DNA of 47,143 nt from CAMLDH01 sp966250375 (GCA_966250375.1 CBINHE010000025.1:1-47143); one strand, 5' to 3'. Numbered from the stretch's first letter, positions 17,701 through 26,305 are shown. Notes: generated from the letters alone by a model not told the origin. Program-made: numbers and translations.

Positions 17701-18230
17701 GCACCAAGCTGTCGAGCATGGAACCGTCGCGCGATGCGCGCTTGATGGCCGGCGTGATCTCGGCGGTGCGTACGCAGATGACCCAGCGCGGCAAGATGGT
17801 AATCGTGACCTTGGACGATGGCACTGCCACGCTGGATGTGACGGTGTACAACGACCTGTACGATCCGAACAAGAGCCTGTTCAAGGAAGATGAGTTTTTG
17901 GCGGTGCAGGGCAAGGTGTCGGAAGATCGTTTCTCGGGCGGCTTGCGCATTACGGCGGAGAAGGTGATGGATATCGCGGGAGCGCGCATTCAATTCGGCC
18001 GGCAGTTTTCATTGTCGCTGTCGGCTAGTCTGGACCCGATGCAGATCAAGAATATTCTGACGCCATATCGGTCGGAGTCGGGCTTGCCTTTGATGATGCG
18101 GTATACGCAGCAGGGCGTAGGTTGTGAGATTCGCCTCGCGGATGAGTGGCGGGTGTCGCCGGCGGATGGGCTGAAGCAGACGTTGATGGAGCGGTTCGGT
18201 GCGGCGAGTGTGGGAGTGGAATACGATTGA
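14769..18230 (+). CDS. dnaE: DNA polymerase III alpha subunit
   Basis: Replicative polymerase catalytic subunit, 1153 aa, close to the E. coli DnaE length. It starts with the PHP domain (FIHLRLHSEYSIVDGLL). The palm motif PDFDIDF lies at about residues 406-412 and supplies two catalytic Asp; VKFDFLGL supplies the third. PVGPGRGSGAGSLVAY is the preceding nucleotide-contact region. Later come YGFNKSHAAAYA, a helix-hairpin-helix region and a C-terminal OB fold (RGKMVIVTLDDGTATLDVTV). The first PHP His motif is H-R-H rather than H-H-H, as is common in proteobacterial DnaE, which relies on a separate epsilon subunit for proofreading. The ATG at 14769 gives the standard N-terminus. Confidence 0.97.
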   Translation: MTSRQFIHLRLHSEYSIVDGLLRIDDVVKAAAKDAQPALAITDLANLFGMVKFYKAARGKGVKPIAGCDAWITNDDDRDKPSRLLLLVKNRTGYLQLCELLSKAWLTNLHRGRAEIRAEWLEELQNSAQPAGLIALSGAHFGDVGIAIDNGNPALAERCAQRWARIFPNHFYIEVQRAGQPNMEGHVRQAAALAAKLQLPVVATHPMQFLTQEEFTAHEARTCIAEGEILANARRVKRFNDQQCFKTQAEMTALFADMPAAVLNTIEIAKRCNLQLELGKPKLPNFPTPDGVSIDEFLVMQSKEGLEKRLLQLYPNEAVREKERPRYEARLKFETDTIIKMGFPGYFLIVADFIQWAKNNGVPVGPGRGSGAGSLVAYSLSITDLDPLEYNLLFERFLNPERVSMPDFDIDFCQEGRDRVIQYVKDRYGKDAVSQIATFGTMAAKGAVRDVGRVLDFGYNFCDGISKLIPFKPGKLVTIADAINEEPLLKERLENEEEVKQLLELAQKVEGIARNIGMHAGGVLIAPGKLTDFCPLYTQGGDAGVVSQYDKDDVEAVGLVKFDFLGLTTLTILDRAVRYIKQLDPAMANFSLEKLPLNDRPSYELLTKAKTVAVFQLESRGMQGMLKDARPDRFEDIIALVALYRPGPMDLIPDFCKRKHGERFEYPDPRTEGILSETYGIMVYQEQVMQMAQVVGGYSLGGADLLRRAMGKKKAEEMAEHRQIFRDGAAKDGLTQEKADEIFDLMEKFAGYGFNKSHAAAYALLSYHTAYLKAHHPAAFMAANLSLAMDDTDKIKILVEDAVDICGLKLLPPDINQSDYRFMPVGEPGKRATQIRYGLGAVKGSGQNAIEAIVAARKNGPFADLFDFAKRVDKRQINRRTIESLIRAGAFDCFKVDRAVLLATVSLAMEGAEQAEKAVNQVSLFGGDDSDLEMQPEYVKVPPWSDKQKLTEEKVALGFYLSGHLFNTYAEEARKFARTKLSSMEPSRDARLMAGVISAVRTQMTQRGKMVIVTLDDGTATLDVTVYNDLYDPNKSLFKEDEFLAVQGKVSEDRFSGGLRITAEKVMDIAGARIQFGRQFSLSLSASLDPMQIKNILTPYRSESGLPLMMRYTQQGVGCEIRLADEWRVSPADGLKQTLMERFGAASVGVEYD

Positions 18231-18274
18231 CTGATCGTCCATCATGCCCGAGTTAAACCCATCCCCATCCAAGA

Positions 18275-18354
18275 GGATTGTGCTTGCAAGCGCAATCCGC
18301 TCCGCAGGCGGATCGCATACGATCCGAATTCCCTGCTACGCCCCCTTGAAAGGG
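18275..18354. repeat. Cluster of four palindromes after dnaE
   Basis: Four consecutive dyad symmetries: a near-perfect 24-bp palindrome at 18275-18298 (arms GGATTGTGCTTG and CAAGCGCAATCC); TCCGC-AG-GCGGA at 18301-18312; GGATCG-CATA-CGATCC at 18310-18325; and CCCTT-GA-AAGGG at 18343-18354. They lie between the convergent ends of dnaE and the GT2 gene. No long T run follows, so this looks like a REP/BIME-like extragenic repeat or compound termination region rather than one simple terminator. Confidence 0.6.
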
Positions 18355-18382
18355 AGGGAGTGCGCATCACGCTATCGTCGCC

Positions 18383-19312
18383 TTAATTTTTGACTTCTGT
18401 GTAACTAGCGCGGTTTTCGTATGCGTCTATTCGCTCATCGGGTTTCGGATGGCTGTTCAAGCCAAGGGTCGCTTCAACGAGGCCATTCTTGATCCGTTCT
18501 TCCACGCGGTTTCGATTTTCGCTTTCAGTCGCACGCGTGTTTTCCCAGTGCCATAAATGGAAAACCTCGGTCGAAAAGGCGCCACCTTTGCGTCGGATAC
18601 CATAGCGTGCAAGACGCAAGACCAAATCCGCATCTTCGTGTCCCCAGCCGACAAAACTCTCATCGAATCCATTCACCATCGCAAAATCGCATCTCCAGAT
18701 GGCGAGGTTGCAGCTTTTGATTCGGCTCCATCGAACGGTGCGATAGTGCCTGAATTTGCTGTCCGGTAAATGAATCAGCGGGATGACTTTGTTGGCGTTT
18801 CCTGCCAGCCGCTGGATGCACCAGTACAGAAGGCCCTGCGCGGGCAACGTCGCCGGCTGGTTGGCTGAAAGCAGGTTCTTTGTAAACTTTTCCGAGAGCA
18901 GAACACGGCTGCCTGACACCATGAATCCGGATTCCGCCAATAATCGATGCCGTTCTATGAAGCTGGGGCGCGGGATGCAGTCGCCGTCAAGAAATATCAG
19001 GTATTCGCCTTCGGATGCAAACACCCCCATGTTTCGTGCGGCAGATGCTCTGAAACCATCGTCCGGTTGCCATGTATGAACCAGTCGCTTCAATCCTGGC
19101 GGCAGCGGAGATTCTTGAAAGGAGCGAACCATGTCACGCGTGGATTCTGATGATCCGTCATCCGCGATGATGACCTCGAAATTCGCATCGGTCTGATCCA
19201 GAAGCGCGCGTAGCACCGCGCCCAAGGCATCAGGCCGGTTATAGGTAGTAACGATGACGGAAATGCGCAAGTTGGTTTTCAGCATAAATGGATAAAATCG
19301 GCGCGGAATCAT
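18383..19312 (-). CDS. GT2 glycosyltransferase with C-terminal galactosyltransferase-like domain
   Basis: 309-aa GT-A glycosyltransferase. RISVIVTTYNRPDALGAVLR and FEVIIADDGSS are the family 2 start; YLIFLDGDCIPRP contains the DxD metal motif; CNLAIWRCDFAMVNGFDESF and GWGHEDADLVLRL form the C-terminal galactosyltransferase-like domain seen in chondroitin-synthase-type GT2 enzymes. It shares a 4-bp ATGA overlap with the WaaE-like gene upstream, so the two are translationally coupled. With msbA, waaF and a waaL-like gene nearby, it most likely adds an LPS outer-core sugar. Donor and acceptor cannot be read from sequence. Confidence 0.85.
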   Translation of the reverse strand: MIPRRFYPFMLKTNLRISVIVTTYNRPDALGAVLRALLDQTDANFEVIIADDGSSESTRDMVRSFQESPLPPGLKRLVHTWQPDDGFRASAARNMGVFASEGEYLIFLDGDCIPRPSFIERHRLLAESGFMVSGSRVLLSEKFTKNLLSANQPATLPAQGLLYWCIQRLAGNANKVIPLIHLPDSKFRHYRTVRWSRIKSCNLAIWRCDFAMVNGFDESFVGWGHEDADLVLRLARYGIRRKGGAFSTEVFHLWHWENTRATESENRNRVEERIKNGLVEATLGLNSHPKPDERIDAYENRASYTEVKN

Positions 19313-20121
19313 GGTTCCAGTTTGGACGATGTCTGCAATTCCTTGGGACCGGCTTGATCAAGCAGCCAAATTTTCGCATAGCGATAGTAACTTCCCTCTG
19401 CATTGGAAATGGCTAATGCCAGGCCATGCGCGCCATCCAGAAATCCCCGCTTCAGAAAATAGGTGCGCATGAAAGCCCACCATCCATGCAGCAATGCTTT
19501 GCCGATGCTCGAGCGTTTTCCGCGCGTATAGGCTTGCTGGGCTGATAGCATCGAGTAATGGTCGATTTTTTTAAGGACTTGCGAAAAATCTCTGAAGCTG
19601 TAGTGAAGCATCACGGATGTGAGCGGTTTGGTAATGCCATTTACCATCAGGCGCTCATGCACAATATCATCCGAGAATCGCGCCGTATCCCGTTTGAAAA
19701 GACGAGTAACGTAATCGGGCGACCAGCCGGAGTGCTCGATGAAGCGTCCGCAGTACCAGGAGCGGCGAGAGATCTCGTAAGCGTCTACTGTGTGGGCCTG
19801 GCTGATGGTGTGGCGAATCTCTTTTGCAAGTTCAGGGGTAATGCGCTCGTCTGCATCGATCGACAGGACCCATTCTCCGCTGGCAGCCGCAAGTGCCCGG
19901 TTTTTTTGCGGGCCAAATCCCGGCCAGTCGCTTGTCTCGATGACGGTGGCGCCGGCGGCACGGGCCAGTTCGACGGTGCCATCGGTGCTGCCGGAGTCGA
20001 CAATAATGATCTCTTCGGCAAAGTTGACAGAATCCAGGCATGCCCTGAGATTGAGTGCTTCATTTTTGGTGATGAGGATGACGGACAAGCGGACGGGCGC
20101 TTTTTCACGTTGCGTTGGCAT
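19309..20121 (-). CDS. waaE: WaaE/KdtX-like LPS core beta-glycosyltransferase
   Basis: 270-aa GT2 enzyme of the WaaE/KdtX type; in Klebsiella and Serratia WaaE adds a beta-1,4-glucose to heptose I of the inner core. Visible: LSVILITKNEALNLRACLDS, EEIIIVDSGSTDGT, GFGPQKNRAL and WVLSIDADERIT (DxD). Later come the typical WaaE blocks YCGRFIEHSGWSPDYVTRLF, VHERLMVNG and GWWAFMRTYFLKRGFLDG. Its start faces msbA divergently. The core heptose target agrees with waaF and hldD in the same cluster; the sugar added is inferred from the family. Confidence 0.85.
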   Translation of the reverse strand: MPTQREKAPVRLSVILITKNEALNLRACLDSVNFAEEIIIVDSGSTDGTVELARAAGATVIETSDWPGFGPQKNRALAAASGEWVLSIDADERITPELAKEIRHTISQAHTVDAYEISRRSWYCGRFIEHSGWSPDYVTRLFKRDTARFSDDIVHERLMVNGITKPLTSVMLHYSFRDFSQVLKKIDHYSMLSAQQAYTRGKRSSIGKALLHGWWAFMRTYFLKRGFLDGAHGLALAISNAEGSYYRYAKIWLLDQAGPKELQTSSKLEP

Positions 20122-20334
20122 TTATGTTTTCACTGATGTAATTATTGGCGACGAATGTGAGCGATCCACTGCCGAATTCAGGATTATAGAATATTGCCCA
20201 ACGTGGCAAGGGCACTTGTGTCTGGCATAATCGTGCGCGTCACAAAATCTTGTGGCGCAACACTTGAAGCCGCTGTCGCCGCGGCTTCGGATATTTGGCA
20301 TGACCATGCGGCATCGCCAACGGATTTTCAAACA

Positions 20335-22071
20335 ATGACATTATCACCATATATCAAACGACTTGTATCGATGCTGTCGCCTTATCGGGGACGGCTGGCA
20401 CTGGCTTTTCTTGGCATGATTCTGACGGCAGCAACCGAGCCTCTCTTGGCGGCGCTGCTGAAAATTTTGCTGGATAAGGGATTTGTCGGTAAACCGACCT
20501 TTCCGTATTGGATGGTGCCGGTCGCGTTGATCGGTATCTTCGTGCTGCGTGGAGCGACCACGTTCGTGACGACTTATATGATGACTTGGGTTTCCACCCG
20601 ACTCCTTAATCATCTGCGGCAACTCATGTTTAACCGGATACTGGATGTGCCGCTTGCTTTCTATGCAAGCAACTCGGTCGGCAAAGTGATCAATTCGATG
20701 ATGTTTGAAGTGCAGCAGATTATCGACATGATCAAAAATGTGCTGACCTCACTGATTCGCGATAGCTTGACGGTGGCCGGTTTGCTTGTCTACCTGATAT
20801 GGAGCAATTGGCGTTTGACTTTGATTGCGCTGATACTACTACCGCTGATTGCGTTGGTGGTGCGCATGACGGGAAAGCGTCTGCGAAAGCTGACGCAGAA
20901 TTATCTGGGGGTCAATGCTGAACTGACACAAGTGATTGAAGAGACGACCCGGGCACAGCAGGTCATCAAGCTTTTTGGCGGACATCAATACGAAAAGACG
21001 CGTTTTGACTATCGTGCCGGAAAGTTGCGCAGCTATTCCATGCGCATGGCCAGCACCTACGCGGCCACCGTGCCGATTACGCAAATCATGACGGCCTGTG
21101 CCTTGGCCGTGGTGATCATGATTGCGTTGATCCAGGCTGGCCACAACCAGACAACCGTGGGTGGCTTCGTTTCTTTCATCACCGCAATGCTGATGTTGAT
21201 GACTCCCTTGAAGCACCTGGCCGAGGTCAATGGTCCGCTGCAACGCGGGTTGGCAGCGGCGGACGCGGTATTCGGCCTGATCGATGCGGCACCGGAGCGT
21301 ACCACTGGCAAAACCTTGCCGGCGCGCGCTTTGGGACGGCTCGATTTCATCAATGTTGGATTCTCCTATCCTGGCCAGAATCAAGCAGCGCTGTCGAATA
21401 TCAACCTGACGGTGATGCCGGGAGAAACAGTGGCGTTTGTCGGCATGTCTGGCGGAGGAAAATCGACGCTGGTAAATCTGGTGCCGAATTTTTACTCTGT
21501 GGTTGAGGGAGAAATTAGATTGGATGGGGAGCCGATCGAACATATTGCATTGGACAGCCTCCGCGCGCAAATGGCGATGGTGAGCCAGAATGTGGTTTTG
21601 TTTGATGACACGGTCGCTGCCAATATTGCCTATGGCGACGCAACCCCCGATCGCGATCGCATTGAAGCTGCGGTCAAGGCTGCACATTTGATCGATGTCG
21701 TCGCCAGCCTGCCGCAGGGGCTGGAGTCACCGATCGGCAACAATGGCATGCAATTATCCGGCGGGCAGCGCCAGCGTCTGGCGATTGCACGGGCGATCTA
21801 CAAGGATGCGCCAATTCTGATTCTGGATGAGGCGACTTCTGCGCTTGATTCCGAATCGGAGCGGGCGGTGCAGGCAGCATTGGATGAATTGATGCAAGGG
21901 CGCACCACGTTGGTCATCGCCCACCGCCTATCCACCATCGAGCGGGCGAATCGCATCGTCGTGCTGGTCGCTGGCGAGATTGTCGAGGTCGGTACGCATG
22001 ACGAGTTGCTGGCCAAGAATGGTGTCTATGCCAACCTTTATCATCTGCAATTTGCAAAGACTGTCTCATGA
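20335..22071 (+). CDS. msbA: Lipid A export permease/ATP-binding protein MsbA
   Basis: Inner-membrane ABC half-transporter that flips lipid A-core to the periplasmic leaflet. An N-terminal six-helix membrane domain (LALAFLGMILTAATEPLLAA onward) is followed by an ABC domain: Walker A GMSGGGKST at residues 370-378, signature LSGGQRQRLAIARAI, Walker B ILILDEATSALDSESE and H-loop VIAHRLSTI. The open frame begins at 20194, but the first 47 codons are unlike MsbA. I choose the ATG at 20335 (MTLSPYIKRL), giving 578 aa, normal for the family, though no strong Shine-Dalgarno precedes it. It overlaps waaF by 4 bp (ATGA). Confidence 0.93.
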   Translation: MTLSPYIKRLVSMLSPYRGRLALAFLGMILTAATEPLLAALLKILLDKGFVGKPTFPYWMVPVALIGIFVLRGATTFVTTYMMTWVSTRLLNHLRQLMFNRILDVPLAFYASNSVGKVINSMMFEVQQIIDMIKNVLTSLIRDSLTVAGLLVYLIWSNWRLTLIALILLPLIALVVRMTGKRLRKLTQNYLGVNAELTQVIEETTRAQQVIKLFGGHQYEKTRFDYRAGKLRSYSMRMASTYAATVPITQIMTACALAVVIMIALIQAGHNQTTVGGFVSFITAMLMLMTPLKHLAEVNGPLQRGLAAADAVFGLIDAAPERTTGKTLPARALGRLDFINVGFSYPGQNQAALSNINLTVMPGETVAFVGMSGGGKSTLVNLVPNFYSVVEGEIRLDGEPIEHIALDSLRAQMAMVSQNVVLFDDTVAANIAYGDATPDRDRIEAAVKAAHLIDVVASLPQGLESPIGNNGMQLSGGQRQRLAIARAIYKDAPILILDEATSALDSESERAVQAALDELMQGRTTLVIAHRLSTIERANRIVVLVAGEIVEVGTHDELLAKNGVYANLYHLQFAKTVS

Positions 22072-23162
22072 TATGCAACCCCTCCATCGCTTCTCGGCTC
22101 CTTGGCCCACGCACACTCATCATCTCGCCTAACTGGATCGGCGATGCCGTGATCGCACAACCGTTGCTGCGTCTTCTCAATCAGCGCAATCCGGATCGCG
22201 CGATCGACGTGCTAGCGCCGACTTGGGTTGCACCGGTATGGCGCGCGGTGCGCGAGGTGGATACCGTGCTGGAAGCGCCATTCAAGCATGGCACCTTGCA
22301 ATTGGGTGAGCGCTGGAAGTTTGCCAAACAACTGCGTCAGCGCGGCTATGCGGAAGCGTATGTACTGCCCAATACACTCAAGTTTGCCTTGATTCCCTGG
22401 CTGGCCGGCATCCCGCGCCGTATCGGTTATCGCGGCGAGATGCGTTATGGCTTGCTCAATGAAATACACCACAATATGCGGTCTGCACCACGCCCGATGG
22501 TGTCGTTCTATGCTGCGTTGGCGGCGGCGCCGACGCCGCTTGCCCCAGCGCCATCGGCCTTGCCCCGTCCGACCTTGACCGTTAATGAGACGCAGCAAGC
22601 CGAAGCGGCGGTGCGGCTTGGATTGCAGCCCGGCAGTCGGTTGATCATATTCGCACCCGGCGCTGAATTCGGTTCCGCCAAGCGATGGCCTGCCAGTCAC
22701 TTCGCACAGTTGGCGCACCTTGTTCGACGTGCATATCCCGATGCGCAAGTCGCGCTGCTCGGTTCAGGCAAGGATAGGGAAGTCTGCGAGGAAATCGTCG
22801 CCGCTGCACCGTGGCTGCAAAATTTTGCCGGCGTCACGACGCTGGATCAAGCAATCGCCATGCTGGCAAAAGCGGATGCAGTGGTCAGTAACGATTCCGG
22901 GTTGATGAACATTGCCTCGGCCTTGAATCGCCCGATCATCGGGATTTATGGGCCGACCGAGTCGAGCAATACGCCGCCGTTTTCCGATGTGGCAAAGATT
23001 TTGTCATTGCATCTCGATTGCGCGCCATGCCGGCAACGTGAATGTCCGCTAGGTCATCATCATTGCATGCGTAATTTGTCAGCGGATATAGTGTGGACGC
23101 CGCTGCAATCGATGCTCGGAGGAGCGCATGACAATGAACCCGGAATACGCCAACATGAATAA
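22068..23162 (+). CDS. waaF: ADP-heptose:LPS heptosyltransferase II
   Basis: 364-aa GT9 glycosyltransferase transferring L,D-heptose from ADP-heptose to heptose I of the inner core, at the cytoplasmic face. Family II marks: LIISPNWIGDAVIAQPLLR, VLPNTLKFALIPWLAGIPRR, IGYRGEMRYGLLNEI and FAPGAEFGSAKRWPASHFA. The nucleotide-sugar block is VVSNDSGLMNIASALNRP, followed by GIYGPTESSNTPP. It ends with the Cys-rich tail CAPCRQRECPLGHHHCM common in WaaF. Its ATG overlaps the msbA stop, and its last 35 bp overlap the GT25 gene, so msbA-waaF-GT25-ligase form one operon. Confidence 0.95.
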   Translation: MICNPSIASRLLGPRTLIISPNWIGDAVIAQPLLRLLNQRNPDRAIDVLAPTWVAPVWRAVREVDTVLEAPFKHGTLQLGERWKFAKQLRQRGYAEAYVLPNTLKFALIPWLAGIPRRIGYRGEMRYGLLNEIHHNMRSAPRPMVSFYAALAAAPTPLAPAPSALPRPTLTVNETQQAEAAVRLGLQPGSRLIIFAPGAEFGSAKRWPASHFAQLAHLVRRAYPDAQVALLGSGKDREVCEEIVAAAPWLQNFAGVTTLDQAIAMLAKADAVVSNDSGLMNIASALNRPIIGIYGPTESSNTPPFSDVAKILSLHLDCAPCRQRECPLGHHHCMRNLSADIVWTPLQSMLGGAHDNEPGIRQHE

Positions 23163-23982
23163 CCCATTTTCACCACCGCATTTCGCTGCCGTTGACGGCC
23201 CGATGAATTCTGCCAGTCTTGCCAACACAGTCAATGACAGGGTGGATGCGGTCTACGTCCTGTGTGTCAAGAGCTTCAGTAAGCGCATTGCGCATATCCA
23301 AGCCGAAATGGCCAGGCATGGCATCGCTTTTGAATTCATGTTCGATCATGATGCGGCAGAATTGGACGACGCTCTGGTCAAGGCTACCTTCGGCCCGTCT
23401 GACATGAAAAGGGCGCATCAGTCACTGGTGTTGAAGAATATCCAAGTCTGGCGCGACGCTGTCGCTCGGGGTTATCGACGCGTCCTGGTATTCGAGGACG
23501 ATGCGTTGCTGGTGGAAGATTTCGCCGCCCGTTTTGACGCCGCCATGACCGCAGCCGCCAGCCTTGCGGAAGGTTGGCTGATTTTTCTTGGCGGGATGGA
23601 TACCAAAGTGCCGGATCGTTATTTCCTGGCCCCCGGTCCGCTGGTGGAACTGCCCATCGCCACTGCTGAAGGTTGCGTGTATGATTTTGCCGCCATGTCG
23701 CGCCGTCTGGAGTGGCTGGCATTAAACCCGGTCACGCTGCCAGCAGACCATCTGATGCGTTGCATCGATCAGGCGCAGGGAACCAGACAATACTGGCTGC
23801 GTCAGCCGATTGTCGAGCAGGGCAGTGTGCTGGGCATTTTCGACAGCGCGCTCGACAGTCATCGACAAAAACATAGCCGCCGCTATAACGTACTAAGAAA
23901 CCGCTGGAATAAATTCCAGCGTCGCCGCCTGCGTGAATGGCTGGTTCGCCTCAAGGCTGCTTTTGGACATCGCCCTCAATGA
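23128..23982 (+). CDS. Glycosyltransferase family 25 (LPS core)
   Basis: 284-aa cytoplasmic enzyme of GT25, the LgtB/Lex1-type family of LPS galactosyl/glucosyltransferases. Visible: VDAVYVLCVKSFSKRIAHIQ, IAFEFMFDHDAAE, SLVLKNIQVWRDAVARGYRR and VLVFEDDALL (the E-D-D metal motif), then LEWLALNPVTLPADHLM. The first ATG (23128) has GGAGG about 7 nt upstream, so the 35-bp overlap with waaF is probably real. Its stop overlaps the ATG of the next gene (ATGA). Specificity within GT25 is not deducible. Confidence 0.85.
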   Translation: MTMNPEYANMNNPFSPPHFAAVDGPMNSASLANTVNDRVDAVYVLCVKSFSKRIAHIQAEMARHGIAFEFMFDHDAAELDDALVKATFGPSDMKRAHQSLVLKNIQVWRDAVARGYRRVLVFEDDALLVEDFAARFDAAMTAAASLAEGWLIFLGGMDTKVPDRYFLAPGPLVELPIATAEGCVYDFAAMSRRLEWLALNPVTLPADHLMRCIDQAQGTRQYWLRQPIVEQGSVLGIFDSALDSHRQKHSRRYNVLRNRWNKFQRRRLREWLVRLKAAFGHRPQ

Positions 23983-25220
23983 CATATTCTCCAATTCCAA
24001 TGATCGCTTTCGCCTCTTCCTCCCGTGCCCTCAACGCTGCTCGCTGGCTAATGATTGCCATGGTGGTCGCTTTGCTAGTCTCGCCGCCGGTCGCCAATCT
24101 GGCCCAGTTACTGTTGGTGCTGCTGGTGCTCGCTTCATCTGAACTGCGTGGCCGGGCGGTGCAGGCTTGCCGCCAACCGCTAGTGATGGGCGCTTTGGTC
24201 TTTTATCTGGTGATCAGCATCGGTGTGTTTTACAGCATCGGCAGCCAAAGTGAGGCCCTGAGCATGTGGGAGGGGTGGCGCAAGCTGCTGCTGTTGCCGC
24301 TGGGCGTCGCCTTGTACGACGAAGCGCGCTGGAAGTTACGGTTCGTTCAGGTACTGGTGGGCGCGTCAACCATTGGTGCGCTGTTGTCCTACTTCGGCTG
24401 GTTTACGCATACCGCATTTCCGCTGCCCGATCCGGAGTTAGGCGTCGTCATTCGCAACCATGCCACGCAAGGCATGATATTCGGCGTGGCCGCTTTTGCT
24501 GCCGCCACTCTGGCACTTCGCACGGAGAGTGGCACTGCAGCGCGCTTGGTGCTTGGCGCCTGTGCATTGCTGCTCGTCGCGAATATTGCCCTGATTACCT
24601 CGGGACGGAGCGGCTATATCGTGTTGCTGGCATGCAGCCTTGCCTTGGTGACGGGACGGCTTTTCTATGGTAGGGCGACGGTCAAGTCAGTGCTGTTTGC
24701 TGTTGGCGCGCTTGGTCTGGTTGTCGCGCTCCTGGCGACGTCGTCGCTTGCTCGCCAGCGCATTACTCAGGCGCTCGATGAGATGCAGACTTACGAGCAG
24801 GAGCAGACGTTGACCTCAATGGGCCTTCGCATGTTTTTCTGGAAAAATACCGCCGTCATGATCGCGGAGCGCCCGCTGTTCGGCTATGGCACTGGCGCCT
24901 TCGAGGAAGCTTACCGGCGCCAGATCAAGGGGCGGAGCGGGATGGCCGGCACTGTGACCGGCGACCCGCACAACCAATTCATGAAAATTGCGGCCGAACA
25001 AGGCTTGGCAGGTTTGGCTGTATTCCTTGCATTTCTGGCGGCAGCTCTGGCGCAACGTCCCTCTACACCTTATCGCTTGCTCGGACTTGGTGTGCTTGCC
25101 GCCTGGTGCGTCACCAGCCTGGCCAACTCCCACTTTTCGACTTTTTCCGAGGGGACTTTCATTTACTTGTGGCTGGGCGTGCTGCTTGCCAACGAGACCA
25201 GTGCCTATCGAACCAGCTGA
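23979..25220 (+). CDS. waaL: O-antigen ligase-like membrane protein (WaaL/Wzy_C)
   Basis: 413-aa polytopic inner-membrane protein with about 10-12 hydrophobic helices. It contains the Wzy_C segment: NIALITSGRSGYIVLLACSL, a periplasmic loop with ERPLFGYGTGAFEEAYRRQ, and DPHNQFMKIAAEQGLAGLAV with the conserved His used by WaaL ligases. It would transfer O-antigen from undecaprenyl diphosphate to lipid A-core in the periplasm. The start is the ATG at 23979, overlapping the GT25 stop; the frame is open further upstream but that part lies within GT25. O-antigen polymerase (Wzy) is the main alternative, but the position after waaF/GT25 favours ligase. Confidence 0.8.
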   Translation: MTYSPIPMIAFASSSRALNAARWLMIAMVVALLVSPPVANLAQLLLVLLVLASSELRGRAVQACRQPLVMGALVFYLVISIGVFYSIGSQSEALSMWEGWRKLLLLPLGVALYDEARWKLRFVQVLVGASTIGALLSYFGWFTHTAFPLPDPELGVVIRNHATQGMIFGVAAFAAATLALRTESGTAARLVLGACALLLVANIALITSGRSGYIVLLACSLALVTGRLFYGRATVKSVLFAVGALGLVVALLATSSLARQRITQALDEMQTYEQEQTLTSMGLRMFFWKNTAVMIAERPLFGYGTGAFEEAYRRQIKGRSGMAGTVTGDPHNQFMKIAAEQGLAGLAVFLAFLAAALAQRPSTPYRLLGLGVLAAWCVTSLANSHFSTFSEGTFIYLWLGVLLANETSAYRTS

Positions 25221-26305
25221 TCGGTCAGCATCGCTCTGGCTGCGTCAATGAGGGTAGCGGTTGATATCTGTTGCAGACATAAGCTGCTGCTGCCGGTGTG
25301 CCGGTCGCATCCTTCCAGCAGGCAGGGAACGCAGTTTCCTGGCCCCTGAATCAGCTGGACATTCTTTTGTCGCCCGCCACCGCGCCACGGCCAAGGACTT
25401 TCAGGTCGACTCCAATCCCGTGGCCATGGTCCCCACTTGACCGGGTTGGAGGGGCCGAGCAGGGCGATGGTAGGTGTGCCAGCAGCGGCGGCGATATGGG
25501 TCACCGCCGTGTCCGGGCCGACAAACAGTTTGGCGCGGCTGACCAGAGCCGCTGTCTCCGCCAAAGATAATTCTCCCGCCAAGTTGACTACCTGAGCCTG
25601 CCGTGCGATTTCCTCGGCATAGGCTTGCTCGTCCGCGTCCGGTCCTCCGGTGAGCACGACGTTCAGCCCTTGTCGTCGTAGCCAGCAGGCCAGCTCGATC
25701 CAGCCATCCAGACGCCACATTTTGTAGGCGAACTTGGGGGACGGGTGAAGCACTGCATAGTTATTTCCGCATACGGAATGCAGCCGGGTCAACAAGGCGC
25801 CGTGCCGGTCGGGGGCGATGGAGGGCGGTACCACTTGATAGCAAGGCGCGATGCCCAGCAGTTCGGTCAGGCGCAATCCCATGGTAACGGTGTGGCTGTC
25901 TCGGTCGTCGAATTTGCGCCAGCGGTCAAGCAACAAGGTTTTGCCTTTTTCGCCGCCGGCAATGAAGCCGACTCGGAATTTGGCTCCGACCCAACCATAC
26001 AGCCGTGCCCGGTCAGAGGCGATGGCCGCCACTGCCAAGTCATAGCGTCGCCAGAGTTGCCGGAATTGCGCCAGTTTGCCGCGCCAGTCGGTGCGCTGAG
26101 GGAAGGCGATGATTTGATCAATATCGGGGTTGCCCGCCAATACGCCTTCAGTGCCTTTGAATACCAGAAAATGCAGTTCCGCCTCGGGCCATGCTTGTTT
26201 CAGGGAGCGGGCCAGAGGCGTTGCCAGCAATACGTCACCAATGCGCTGAGTGCATATCAAAAGAATGCGGCGAGGTGGCTGGCGATCGAAGGGCGCTAGG
26301 GGCAT
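25205..26305 (-). CDS. GT9 heptosyltransferase (WaaQ-like)
   Basis: 366-aa family 9 glycosyltransferase. RILLICTQRIGDVLLATPLA is the GT9 start; YAVLHPSPKFAYKMWRLDGW and VVLTGGPDADEQAYAEEI follow, then the nucleotide-sugar block FVGPDTAVTHIAAAAGTPTI and LLGPSNPVKWGPWP. It ends with a Cys-containing tail (GNCVPCLLEGCDRH). It most resembles heptosyltransferase III (WaaQ) or similar core enzymes and is not WaaC-like at the N-terminus. It converges on the waaL-like gene with a 16-bp overlap of coding ends. Together with waaF it implies at least two heptose additions; heptosyltransferase I is not in this window. Confidence 0.82.
   Translation of the reverse strand: MPLAPFDRQPPRRILLICTQRIGDVLLATPLARSLKQAWPEAELHFLVFKGTEGVLAGNPDIDQIIAFPQRTDWRGKLAQFRQLWRRYDLAVAAIASDRARLYGWVGAKFRVGFIAGGEKGKTLLLDRWRKFDDRDSHTVTMGLRLTELLGIAPCYQVVPPSIAPDRHGALLTRLHSVCGNNYAVLHPSPKFAYKMWRLDGWIELACWLRRQGLNVVLTGGPDADEQAYAEEIARQAQVVNLAGELSLAETAALVSRAKLFVGPDTAVTHIAAAAGTPTIALLGPSNPVKWGPWPRDWSRPESPWPWRGGGRQKNVQLIQGPGNCVPCLLEGCDRHTGSSSLCLQQISTATLIDAARAMLTDQLVR

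Noticed and set aside
20839..21687. 282-codon minus-strand open frame
   Set aside because: Antisense to msbA; composition typical of a shadow frame.
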